This document shows, in pieces, positions 43,871 through 51,980 of a DNA stretch of 64,000 bases. The stretch comes from an uncultured Eubacterium sp. (GTDB taxonomy: Bacteria > Bacillota > Clostridia > Lachnospirales > Lachnospiraceae). The stretch spans positions 62,001 through 126,000 of the forward strand of contig CAPAOV010000006.1 of NCBI GenBank assembly GCA_948579355.1, read 5' to 3'. A program made the position numbers and the translations under genes. The stretch's first letter is position 1, and every line of letters starts with the position of its first letter. The notes beneath the pieces were generated by a model, which was not told where the DNA came from, searched no databases, and saw nothing but the letters and a program-made list of their open reading frames with translations.

Positions 43871-43904
43871 AAAAAAGATGTTTCACATCAGGGAAACATC
43901 TTTT
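43871..43904 (-). terminator. intrinsic terminator of the cold-shock gene
   Basis: On the minus strand GATGTTTC pairs with GAAACATC over a short loop and is followed by TTTTTT. It lies about 60 nt after the cspA stop. Confidence 0.75.
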
Positions 43905-43963
43905 CTGTTACAACCTCTTAATTTATATAATTCTTTATCAAAAATTATGCCATTAACATTCGA

Positions 43964-44161
43964 TTATAACTTTGTTACGTTTGCTGCCTGCGGGCCTTTC
44001 TCGCCGTCAATCACTTCGAATTCAACCTCATCGCCTTCATCTAAAACTTTGAAGCCATCCATCTGCAATGCGGAGAAATGTACGAATACATCGTTTCCCT
44101 CTTCATCAGAAATAAATCCGAATCCTTTTTTAGCATTAAACCATTTAACTGTACCTTTCAT
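43964..44161 (-). CDS. cspA: cold-shock protein CspA family
   Basis: A 65-aa single cold-shock domain. RNP1 (KGFGFI) and RNP2 (DVFVHF) nucleic-acid-binding motifs are intact. Such proteins melt RNA secondary structure as chaperones. GGAGG precedes ATG 44161. It is monocistronic, with its own promoter and terminator. The leader is about 35 nt, shorter than the long cold-sensing leader of E. coli cspA, so that mechanism is not supported. Confidence 0.95.
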   Translation of the reverse strand: MKGTVKWFNAKKGFGFISDEEGNDVFVHFSALQMDGFKVLDEGDEVEFEVIDGEKGPQAANVTKL

Positions 44162-44199
44162 GTGTTCTGCCTCCTAGAAATAAAATTTAACACGTACTA

Positions 44200-44228
44200 A
44201 CCATAACACATGAAACGATAAAAGTCAA
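44200..44228 (-). promoter_or_regulatory. sigma-A-type promoter of cspA
   Basis: On the minus strand TTGACT (44228-44223), 17 nt, TATGGT (44205-44200). A strong -35 and correct spacing, about 40 nt before the start codon. Confidence 0.65.
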
Positions 44229-44236
44229 AAGAATTT

Positions 44237-44265
44237 TTGCAATAAATTGAAAAATATGGTACTGT
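44237..44265 (+). promoter_or_regulatory. possible promoter of the M16C peptidase gene
   Basis: TTGCAA (44237-44242), 17 nt, TACTGT (44260-44265), followed by an AT-rich leader to ATG 44320. The -10 hexamer is a moderate match. Confidence 0.4.
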
Positions 44266-44319
44266 ATAAATATTGGAAAAAAGTAGAAAATAAAATAATA
44301 AATAATAACGAGGTTGCGT

Positions 44320-47241
44320 ATGAATATTTCAAATTGTAAGGCTTATGAATTAGTTGATACACAGGAGATGCCGGATTTGGACAGCACAGGCTTTCTGCTG
44401 CGGCACAAAAAAACGGGAGCCCATGTTGTTCTTGTTGAAAATGAAGATAATAATAAAGTATTCAGCATTGGCTTTCGCACACCGCCGAAAGATTCCACGG
44501 GAGTTGCCCATATTGTCGAGCACACGGTTTTGTGCGGCTCAAAAAAGTTTCCGGTCAAAGACCCGTTTGTGGAGCTGGTAAAGGGCTCGTTAAATACATT
44601 TTTGAACGCACTTACCTATCCGGATAAGACCGTTTATCCGCTGGCAAGCTGTAATGATAAGGATTTTCAAAATCTGATGCACGTATATCTGGACGCCGTT
44701 TTCTATCCGAATATTTATAAGGAAGAAAAGATTTTCCAGCAGGAGGGATGGCACTACGAATTAGAAGATGTGGATGCTTCGCTGACATATAACGGCGTCG
44801 TCTTTAATGAGATGAAAGGTGTATTTTCTTCTCCTGACGAATTGCTGGAAAGAAATATCCAGCACTCCCTCTTTCCGGATACGGCTTATGGAGTGGAATC
44901 CGGCGGCGACCCGACGGCGATTCCGGATTTGAGCTATGAAGAATATCTGCAGTTTCACGAAAAATATTATCATCCGTCAAATAGTTATATTTATCTCTAT
45001 GGCGATATGGACATGGAGGAGAAGCTCAATTGGCTCGACGAGCATTATCTCTCTGCCTTTGATGCGATTTCCGTTGATTCGGAAATCGCCCTGCAGGCTC
45101 CGTTCCATGAGAGAAAGGAAGAGTACGGTTTCTATTCCGTGACGGAGGGGGAAGACGTCGAGGGCAAGGCGTATTTTAGTTATAATACCGTGTGCGGTGA
45201 TACGATGGATTGCTATCTATACCGGGCCTTTCAGGTGCTTAGTTATGTTTTGGTGCAGTCGGTAGGGGCGCCGCTCAAACAGGCGCTTTTAGATGCGGGG
45301 ATTGGGAATGACATAAGCTGCTTTTATGAGGAGAGTATACGGCAGCCTTATTTTTCGATTATTGCCAAAAATGTAAAAATGGAGCAGAAGCAGAAGTTTC
45401 TCGATGTAATACGGGAGGAACTTTCCCGGCTGGCGCGCGAGGGAATTAACAAACAGTCGCTGCGCGCGGCAATTAACGGACTTGAATTTCAGTATCGGGA
45501 AGCGGATTTTGGAAATTATCCGAAAGGTTTGATGTACGGGTTACAGATATTTGACAGTTGGCTGTATGATGAAAAGAAACCGTTTATCCATATATGCGCC
45601 AATGACACGTTTGCCTATTTGAAAGAACAGGTTTCTACCGATTATTTTGAGAAGCTGATACAAGTCTATCTGCTCGATAATACGCATGCAAGTTTTGTCA
45701 GTGTGCAGCCTAAAATCGGTTTGACGGGGCTTATGGAAGAAGAGGAAAAAAGCCGTCTGGCGGAGTATAAGGCGTCGCTTACACAGGAAGAAAAGGAAAC
45801 GCTTGTCAAGCAGACGGAAGAGCTGAAACGCTATCAGGAGGAGCCGACGCCGGCAGAGGATTTGAAGTGCATTCCTCTTCTCAATCGCGAAGATATTGGT
45901 AAAAAGGCGCAGCCTTTCCAAAATGAGCAGAGACAGTTTGACGATGTGCCGGTACTGTTCCACAATATTTTTACGAATGGTATCCAGTATGTGCGCTTGG
46001 CGTTTGACGTCAAAGATTTAAAAGAATATGCGCCGTATCTTTCCCTGCTGGCAGAGCTGATTAGCGCCGTTGATACGGAGCGGTATGATAAGTTGGAACT
46101 GGGCAATGAGATTTTTCTCCATTCCGGCGGTATCAGTACGGATGTTGGCGTATATGCCGACCGCCACAGCGACGATTACCGTATGTTTTGGGAGTTAAAC
46201 GGTAAAGTTCTATACAGCGAAATCGGCGAAGTGCTGAAGCTGCTTATGGAAATTCTTACGACTTCCAAAGTAGGAGATGAGAAACGTCTGAGGGAAGTGA
46301 TTGGCGAAGCGCGTTCCACGAAGCAGTCGGCCTTACAGGCTTCGGGACATCAGACCGCCGTTTTGCGGGCGATGTCCTATCAGCGGGAGAGTTCTTATAT
46401 CAACGAGCATATAAGAGGGATTGCCTATTATGATTTTCTCTGCGATTTGGAGGAGCATTTTGAAGAGAGAAAGGCTTCACTCATTTCAATGCTGAAAGCG
46501 CTTATGAAAAAAGTATTTGTAAGGGAACGCCTGCTGCTCGACCTCACTTCTGACGAGGAGGGATATCGTGCGATAGAAGAGCAGATTTATATGTTACAAA
46601 AGGGATTACCAAAACAGGTGGACGAGAGACTGCCGGAGCCTTTCTGGAAACTGCAGCCACAGCAGAATAACGAGGGTTTCAAGACGGCGGGGAAAGTGCA
46701 GTATGTCGCCCGCGTCGGCAATTTTGCCAAAAAGGGCATACCGTATCGGGGCGTCTGTAAGGTAGTGCGCACGATTCTTGGTTATGGTTATCTTTGGAAT
46801 GAAATTCGTGTCAAGGGGGGCGCTTACGGTGTGATGTGTGCCTTTAGTAACGATGGGAACGGCTATATGGTATCTTATCGTGACCCGAACCTTGTGGAAA
46901 CGAACGACGTATATGAGGGAGTGCCGGAATATTTATTGCATTTTGAAGCAGACGAACGCGATATGATGAAGTATATTATCGGCACGATTAGCGATTTGGA
47001 TACGCCTCTGACGCCGAGGGCAAAAGGGCGGCGTTCCGCCAGCGCTTATCTGACAGGGATTACGTTTGCAGAGGTTCAGAAAGAGCGTGACGATATATTG
47101 TCAGCCGATACGGAAAAGATACGCAGTGTGGCGGAGATGGTGAAAGCCATACTTGCCGATGGTCATATATGCGCGCTTGGCAGCGAGGGAAAGATAGAGC
47201 AGGCAGAATATTTATTTGATACGATACGGGTACTGAGCTAG
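44320..47241 (+). CDS. M16C-family zinc metallopeptidase (presequence-protease-like)
   Basis: A 973-aa protein with the inverted zinc motif H-x-x-E-H (HIVEHTVLCGS, near residues 67-77), the downstream NALTYPDKTVYP block and four M16 repeats, the full length for the PreP/Cym1 type. These enzymes form a closed chamber that degrades short unfolded peptides. There is no signal peptide, so it is probably cytoplasmic. ATG 44320 has AGG 6 nt upstream; TTG 44314 is less likely. The era gene follows 14 nt after the stop and may share its transcript. Confidence 0.93.
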   Translation: MNISNCKAYELVDTQEMPDLDSTGFLLRHKKTGAHVVLVENEDNNKVFSIGFRTPPKDSTGVAHIVEHTVLCGSKKFPVKDPFVELVKGSLNTFLNALTYPDKTVYPLASCNDKDFQNLMHVYLDAVFYPNIYKEEKIFQQEGWHYELEDVDASLTYNGVVFNEMKGVFSSPDELLERNIQHSLFPDTAYGVESGGDPTAIPDLSYEEYLQFHEKYYHPSNSYIYLYGDMDMEEKLNWLDEHYLSAFDAISVDSEIALQAPFHERKEEYGFYSVTEGEDVEGKAYFSYNTVCGDTMDCYLYRAFQVLSYVLVQSVGAPLKQALLDAGIGNDISCFYEESIRQPYFSIIAKNVKMEQKQKFLDVIREELSRLAREGINKQSLRAAINGLEFQYREADFGNYPKGLMYGLQIFDSWLYDEKKPFIHICANDTFAYLKEQVSTDYFEKLIQVYLLDNTHASFVSVQPKIGLTGLMEEEEKSRLAEYKASLTQEEKETLVKQTEELKRYQEEPTPAEDLKCIPLLNREDIGKKAQPFQNEQRQFDDVPVLFHNIFTNGIQYVRLAFDVKDLKEYAPYLSLLAELISAVDTERYDKLELGNEIFLHSGGISTDVGVYADRHSDDYRMFWELNGKVLYSEIGEVLKLLMEILTTSKVGDEKRLREVIGEARSTKQSALQASGHQTAVLRAMSYQRESSYINEHIRGIAYYDFLCDLEEHFEERKASLISMLKALMKKVFVRERLLLDLTSDEEGYRAIEEQIYMLQKGLPKQVDERLPEPFWKLQPQQNNEGFKTAGKVQYVARVGNFAKKGIPYRGVCKVVRTILGYGYLWNEIRVKGGAYGVMCAFSNDGNGYMVSYRDPNLVETNDVYEGVPEYLLHFEADERDMMKYIIGTISDLDTPLTPRAKGRRSASAYLTGITFAEVQKERDDILSADTEKIRSVAEMVKAILADGHICALGSEGKIEQAEYLFDTIRVLS

Positions 47242-47255
47242 AAATGGAGAAAGAG

Positions 47256-48161
47256 ATGGATAACGTTTTCAAATCCGGTTTTGTTACATTGGTCGGCAGA
47301 CCGAATGTAGGGAAATCGACACTAATGAACCAGATGATAGGGCAGAAGATTGCCATTACCTCAAATAAGCCGCAGACGACGAGAAACCGCATCCAGACGG
47401 TGTATCATGATGAGCGGGGGCAGATTGTATTTTTGGATACGCCGGGGATTCATAAGGCGAAGAACAAGCTTGGCGAGTATATGGTAAATGTAGCGGAAAA
47501 AACTTTTAAGGAAGTGGATTTAGTGCTCTGGCTTGTCGAGGCGACAACATTTATAGGCAGGGGCGAACGCTTTATTGCCGAAGAGTTAAAGAAATCGCAG
47601 GCGCCGGTAATTCTTGTGATGAATAAAATTGATACCATTCGCAAAGATGAGCTGCTGAAATGTATCGCTGCCTATAAGGATATGATGGATTTCGAAGAAA
47701 TCATCCCGGTGTCCGCATGGACGGGCGAAAATGTGGACGAACTGCTAAACGCAATGTTTTCTTATTTGGAAGAGGGGCCGGCGTTTTATGATGAAGAAAC
47801 CGTTACCGACCAGCCGGAAAGACAAATTGTGGCAGAGTTGATTCGGGAAAAGGCGCTGCGTCTGTTGTCCGATGAAATACCACACGGGATAGCGGTGTCG
47901 ATTGAGCGGATGAAAGAACGTTCCGGCAAGAAACGCCTTATGGATATTGACGCTACCATCATATGTGAGAGAAGTTCCCACAAGGGAATTATAATAGGAA
48001 AGCAGGGCAGTATGCTCAAACGTATCGGCACGGACGCCAGACGGGAAATTGAGCAGTTTTTGCAAATGCCAGTCAATTTGAAGTTGTGGGTTAAGGTGAA
48101 AAAAGACTGGCGTGACAGCGATTTTCTTCTGAAAAATTTTGGTTATAAAGAAACGGAGTAA
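47256..48161 (+). CDS. era: GTPase Era, 16S rRNA-binding ribosome assembly factor
   Basis: A 301-aa protein. G1 GRPNVGKST, G3 DTPG, G4 MNKID and G5 SAWTG motifs are present, and the C-terminal KH domain is seen as IIGKQGSMLKRIGTDAR. Era binds the 3' end of 16S rRNA in 30S assembly. ATG 47256 has GGAG 6 nt upstream; ATG 47244 is possible but has no site. The order era-yqzL-recO is kept as in Bacillus. Confidence 0.96.
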   Translation: MDNVFKSGFVTLVGRPNVGKSTLMNQMIGQKIAITSNKPQTTRNRIQTVYHDERGQIVFLDTPGIHKAKNKLGEYMVNVAEKTFKEVDLVLWLVEATTFIGRGERFIAEELKKSQAPVILVMNKIDTIRKDELLKCIAAYKDMMDFEEIIPVSAWTGENVDELLNAMFSYLEEGPAFYDEETVTDQPERQIVAELIREKALRLLSDEIPHGIAVSIERMKERSGKKRLMDIDATIICERSSHKGIIIGKQGSMLKRIGTDARREIEQFLQMPVNLKLWVKVKKDWRDSDFLLKNFGYKETE

Positions 48162-48240
48162 ATAGAAAATCGGCGTTTGCCTGTAGGTGTTTGCCTCAAT
48201 TGCCAGAAAGTGCTAGAATAGCCAAAAGTGCTTCCGGACA

Positions 48241-48267
48241 TCCTATTGTTATCAAAGTACAATAGGA
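48241..48267 (+). promoter_or_regulatory. hairpin overlapping the yqzL ribosome-binding site
   Basis: TCCTATTG (48241-48248) pairs perfectly with CAATAGGA (48260-48267). The right arm takes in the first half of the AGGAGG site (48264-48269) for ATG 48276, so folding would partly block translation start. Confidence 0.4.
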
Positions 48268-48275
48268 GGAAAATG

Positions 48276-48461
48276 ATGGGAAACGAAGAGAATTGGAATA
48301 CATTTGCCCGCACGGGGAGAGTGTCGGACTATTTGGCGTATGTAGGAGACGGAAGACAGCATGATGGAAACGCAGGCTGGGAGAACTCAAGAAAGGAAGA
48401 GAGGGGACGGCGTGAAAGAGCGAGTGACGGGAATGGTGCTTTCAGCAGCAACCATTGGTGA
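48276..48461 (+). CDS. yqzL: YqzL-like small protein
   Basis: A 61-aa protein. The ENWNTFARTGRVSDYLAYVG stretch matches the short YqzL pattern (W-x2-F-x2-TG-x3-YL-x-Y), and its place between era and recO is the same as in Bacillus subtilis. The tail beyond residue 25 is polar and low in complexity, longer than in Bacillus. ATG 48276 lies 6 nt after AGGAGG; ATG 48273 is only 3 nt away. It overlaps recO by 50 nt in another frame. Function of YqzL is unknown. Confidence 0.7.
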   Translation: MGNEENWNTFARTGRVSDYLAYVGDGRQHDGNAGWENSRKEERGRRERASDGNGAFSSNHW

Positions 48462-49137
48462 ATATGATAAGCGCGTTGTTCTTCTGACGAAAGAGCGGGG
48501 ACGAATCTCCGCTTTCGCCAGAGGAGCCAGACGTCCCAAAAGTCCTCTTTCTGCAGCGACAGAGCCGTTTACTTTTGGAGAATTTTACATCTATAAGGGA
48601 AAGGATTCTTATACGATTGAACAAGTGGAAGCAGATAATTATTTTCCGGAGCTTCGGAAAGATTTGGATGATTTATATATGGCATTGTATTTTTGCGAAG
48701 TGGCGGCGTATTTTACCCGCGAGGGCATGAATGCAAAAGAAGAGTTAAATCTGCTTTATCTGTCGTTGCGGGCGCTTCTTCTTCCCTCCCTGAAAAGAGA
48801 ACTGGTACGGTACATATATGAACTGCGGATGCTTGTTATTGAGGGAGAGGCGCCGCGGATTTTTGCATGTATCCGCTGTCAAGGAACGGAGAAGCTGCAT
48901 CACTTTTATGTGGGGGAAGCAGGAGTTGTGTGCGAGCAGTGTCACGACGGGAAATCCGGCATTGCGATTACGGAGACGACGATTTACACGCTTCAGTATA
49001 TTGTATCCTCACCAATGCAGAAATTGTATACGTTTACCGTGGGGGAGACGGTATTGAAAGAGCTGGGAATGGTTGTGGAGCGATACTTTGATGCGCATAC
49101 CGACCGCACGTTCCGCTCGCTCTCCGTACTGGAGTGA
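48412..49137 (+). CDS. recO: DNA repair protein RecO
   Basis: A 241-aa protein of normal length. N-terminal OB fold starting VKERVTGMVLSAATIGEYDK, and a central zinc site CIRCQ...CEQCH (C-x2-C pair twice). RecO loads RecA with RecR in the RecFOR pathway. The start is GTG 48412; the frame upstream to 48361 is open but lies within yqzL. GAGAGGGGAC precedes it. A terminator follows the stop. Confidence 0.94.
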   Translation: MKERVTGMVLSAATIGEYDKRVVLLTKERGRISAFARGARRPKSPLSAATEPFTFGEFYIYKGKDSYTIEQVEADNYFPELRKDLDDLYMALYFCEVAAYFTREGMNAKEELNLLYLSLRALLLPSLKRELVRYIYELRMLVIEGEAPRIFACIRCQGTEKLHHFYVGEAGVVCEQCHDGKSGIAITETTIYTLQYIVSSPMQKLYTFTVGETVLKELGMVVERYFDAHTDRTFRSLSVLE

Positions 49138-49158
49138 ATCTCAATTTATTTCATTTGC

Positions 49159-49193
49159 AAGTCTGGAAGTTACCGCTTACCGGACTTTTTTTA
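49159..49193 (+). terminator. intrinsic terminator after recO
   Basis: AAGTCTGG (49159-49166) pairs with CCGGACTT (49180-49187) with one wobble, followed by a run of T. Confidence 0.7.
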
Positions 49194-49284
49194 CCACTTA
49201 CCGTCATCGTATTCACAAAGAAAAAGTATCCTGATATGATGATTTTGTCACAGGAAAGCAGACGCCAAAAGGAAGGCAGGAAAT

Positions 49285-49746
49285 ATGAAGATACGGATTG
49301 AACTGATTGAGGAACCGGCAGAGGAAGAGATTGTAATCCGCTGTCATTCTCTGAGCGATGAAATCGCGCGTATTCAACATGCCGTTTCGTCTGTCACGGC
49401 AGAAAAGCAGAGTCTGGTATTATATAAAGAAGAGACGGAATACTATATTGCACTTGAGGATATTCTGTTTTTTCAGACAGAGAGCAGCGGCATTCAGGCA
49501 CATACAAGAAATGATGTCTATTATGTCAAGTTTCGTTTGTATGAATTGGAAGAGTTGCTGCCGGCATATTTTCTGAGGATTTCCAAGTCGGCAATAATTA
49601 ATGTAAAACAGATATATTCCCTGAGTAAAAGCAGTTTTTCCACGACAAGTGAAGCGGCTTTTTCAGGAACGCACAAGAAAGTATTTGTGTCGCGGTTTTA
49701 CATGAAACTATTAAAAGAGAAATTGATGGAAATGAGGATGAGATAA
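49285..49746 (+). CDS. LytTR-domain DNA-binding regulator
   Basis: A 153-aa protein without receiver domain. The C-terminal LytTR domain (about 55-150) contains YIALEDILFFQTESSGIQAHT, LPAYFLRISKSAIINVKQI and RFYMKLLKEKL. AAGGCAGG precedes ATG 49285. It overlaps by 1 nt (TAATG) the next membrane protein, which is a known pairing: stand-alone LytTR regulators next to small membrane proteins that often inhibit them. Likely a membrane-stress or quorum-type transcription switch; targets unknown. Confidence 0.88.
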   Translation: MKIRIELIEEPAEEEIVIRCHSLSDEIARIQHAVSSVTAEKQSLVLYKEETEYYIALEDILFFQTESSGIQAHTRNDVYYVKFRLYELEELLPAYFLRISKSAIINVKQIYSLSKSSFSTTSEAAFSGTHKKVFVSRFYMKLLKEKLMEMRMR

Positions 49747-50480
49747 TGAAGAGAAATTATTTTTGGGGCAGTTTTCTCATACTGGCGGCAGCGTACCTTG
49801 TTGTCAGCCAAATGGGATATTTACCGAAGATGGGACCTTTTACGCTTATATTTACGGTTGTCTGTCTGGCCGTGCTCATAAGCAGTATCCCCCATTTGAA
49901 TTTTGGAGGAATTTTGTTCCCGCTGGCGTTTATCGGGATTATGTATGACAAGCCGTTAGGCATTACCGCGATTACCCCGTGGACGATACTTCTTGTTGCG
50001 CTACTGGGAACGATTGGATTTCATCTTTTATTCGGGCGTTTCCGCAAGAAGAACTGTCACTGGCATAAGTGCCATCATAAGAAAATATCTGCATATGATA
50101 CAGAAAGCTGGCAGGAGCAAGGCGGCACTGACAGCGAAAGTGTGGAGGGGGAATTTGTAGCGATTCGTGTTTCCTTTAGCTCTGTAATCCGCTATATCAC
50201 TTCCGCGAACTTACAGACCGTGAACATAGAGGCTTCGTTTGGCTCGGCGGAAGTGTATTTTGACCATGCACAGATACTGTCGGGAAATGTAACGGTGAAT
50301 GTAGACGTCAATTTCTCCGGCGTCCAGTTGTATGTACCGCATAACTGGCAGGTGATTAACCATGTCGCTTCGAGCTTTGGAGGCGTCAATGAGGAAAATA
50401 AGCATACCGGTGAACTGACGGGAACGCTCACCCTTGAGGGGAGTAATTCTTTCGGCGGTATTACGATTACTTATATTTAA
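49746..50480 (+). CDS. LiaF/toastrack-like membrane protein
   Basis: A 244-aa protein. Four hydrophobic helices (about 7-25, 30-48, 53-68, 77-97) precede a His/Cys-rich basic stretch (CHWHKCHHKK) and then a beta-rich C-terminal domain with repeated glycine-serine turns (ASFGSAEVYFD, VNFSGVQLYVP, SSFGGVNEENK), typical of LiaF C-terminal and toastrack folds. LiaF inhibits the LiaSR envelope-stress system; here it may control the LytTR regulator just upstream. The CHWHKCHHKK cluster could bind metal. Confidence 0.8.
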   Translation: MKRNYFWGSFLILAAAYLVVSQMGYLPKMGPFTLIFTVVCLAVLISSIPHLNFGGILFPLAFIGIMYDKPLGITAITPWTILLVALLGTIGFHLLFGRFRKKNCHWHKCHHKKISAYDTESWQEQGGTDSESVEGEFVAIRVSFSSVIRYITSANLQTVNIEASFGSAEVYFDHAQILSGNVTVNVDVNFSGVQLYVPHNWQVINHVASSFGGVNEENKHTGELTGTLTLEGSNSFGGITITYI

Positions 50481-50628
50481 ACAAAGAAAATCAAAAAAAA
50501 TTAAATTTCTTGCAATAAAGTTTGTTTTTCATGCATTGTCCTTAATGAAAGCAGGTGAAAGAGAGATTTTTACCTGCATAAAGAAAATAAAACGCCAAAA
50601 GGCAAAAAAAGGAATGGAGGGACTCAGT

Positions 50629-51327
50629 ATGAGAACAATGACAAAAACAATAGGAGCATTAGGATTGGCGGCTGCTTTAGTATTAACAAGTTTTACGGGC
50701 GTATCGGCTGCAAAAAAGGAGAAGAAATCACAACCTGATACAACGGTTACTGTTGAGGCATTAAAGGCGAAAGCAACATGTACCGCTGCAGGAAAAATTA
50801 ACGTAAGTTTTTCAACAGCAGTAGAGTGGAGTGAAGAGGCATCGGCATTACTTATTGATGAACAGCAGAATGAAATCCCGGTGCAGATTGCTAAAAAAGC
50901 AAACCGCTCAGTTGTCGTAAAAGGCAGTGGAATGACGAAAGGAAAGGCGTATACGCTGTCTATTAGCGGATTGAAAGCAAAAGGAACAGCAGAATATGGC
51001 ACTGTGACAGCAGAGTTTAAGGCAAAGAAACTTAAATGTAAAGTAAAGGCGAAAAAGATTGCGAAGAAAGTAACCGTAAAAGCAAAAAATACAATTATTG
51101 TAAAGTGCAAAGGAAAGGTGCAGACAAAGGATGTTACAGTACAAGTAACCGACTCAAACAATCAGGTGTATGAGGCCAAAATGACAGGGAAATCCAAGGG
51201 CAATATTAAAATAAAGGTGTCTGGATTAAAGAAAGGGCAAAAATACACAGTGACGGTAACAGGCATCAAGACAAAAAAGGAAGCAAACTATGCATCTATC
51301 AGCACCACTTTTGTAACAAAGAAATAA
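50629..51327 (+). CDS. secreted lysine-rich Ig/FN3-like protein
   Basis: A 232-aa protein. Signal peptide of about 28 residues (MRTMTKTIGALGLAAALVL, cleaved near GVSAA), then two beta-rich domains of about 90 residues, each ending in a KKGQKYTVTVTG or TKGKAYTLSISG phrase typical of FN3-like folds. About a quarter of residues are lysine. GGAGG is 8 nt before ATG 50629. No enzyme motif; probably binds the cell surface or extracellular polymers. The ECF sigma gene follows 85 nt downstream. Confidence 0.75.
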   Translation: MRTMTKTIGALGLAAALVLTSFTGVSAAKKEKKSQPDTTVTVEALKAKATCTAAGKINVSFSTAVEWSEEASALLIDEQQNEIPVQIAKKANRSVVVKGSGMTKGKAYTLSISGLKAKGTAEYGTVTAEFKAKKLKCKVKAKKIAKKVTVKAKNTIIVKCKGKVQTKDVTVQVTDSNNQVYEAKMTGKSKGNIKIKVSGLKKGQKYTVTVTGIKTKKEANYASISTTFVTKK

Positions 51328-51412
51328 ATTGTATTTGGCAGCGAGACAATGGCTGGCGGGAATATGTTCCTGCCGGCTGATGTCTTATATGGATTAAGTA
51401 CAGGAGGTATAC

Positions 51413-51979
51413 ATGGGAGCAGGAAAACATAAGCAAAATAGAGTGCAGATTGACGAGGCGCTTTTTTCTAAAATAGAACAGGGTGATGATAAGGCATTCG
51501 AGGAGTTGTATCATCTTACATACAAACCCATGTATGCTTTTGTTTTGTCTATGGCTCTTTCCAAGGAAGATGCAGAGGATATTTTGCAGGAAACCTATAT
51601 CCGCATTAGAGGTTCATGTCATCTATACCAAAAACGTGGAAATCCTATGGCATGGATGATGAAAATAGCCAAAAACTTGTACTTAATGAAATGGAGAACA
51701 GAGAGGAAACAGGATATAGTGGATATAGACAATTTTACGAGTCAACTTTCGCTTGAACAGATTCCGGCAGTTGAAGACAAGCTTTTGCTAGAAGAACTGT
51801 TTCGTAAGGTTTCCAGGGAGGACCGTGATATTATCATCATGCATGTTATCATGGGAATGCGTCACCGGGAAATTGCAGATATATTGAATTTGCCGGTGGG
51901 GACCGTGCTGTCACGTTACCATCGTTCTATGAAACTGCTGAGGCATCATGCGGTATCTGCAGAAGAAAGGAGGGCATGA
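51413..51979 (+). CDS. ECF-type RNA polymerase sigma factor
   Basis: A 188-aa sigma-70 protein with only regions 2 and 4. Region 2 is seen as EDAEDILQETYIRI and MAWMMKIAKNLYL, and region 4 as HREIADILNLPVGTVLSRYHRSMKLLR. AGGAGG is about 6 nt before ATG 51413. The stop is 1 nt before the anti-sigma gene, so the two are coupled. The sigma factor is presumably held by the RsgI-like protein; its targets are unknown but the neighbouring secreted protein is a candidate. Confidence 0.92.
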   Translation: MGAGKHKQNRVQIDEALFSKIEQGDDKAFEELYHLTYKPMYAFVLSMALSKEDAEDILQETYIRIRGSCHLYQKRGNPMAWMMKIAKNLYLMKWRTERKQDIVDIDNFTSQLSLEQIPAVEDKLLLEELFRKVSREDRDIIIMHVIMGMRHREIADILNLPVGTVLSRYHRSMKLLRHHAVSAEERRA

Positions 51980-51980
51980 G

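Noticed and set aside
44162..44199. Long cold-sensing leader of cspA.
   Set aside because: The predicted transcript start leaves a leader of only about 35 nt.
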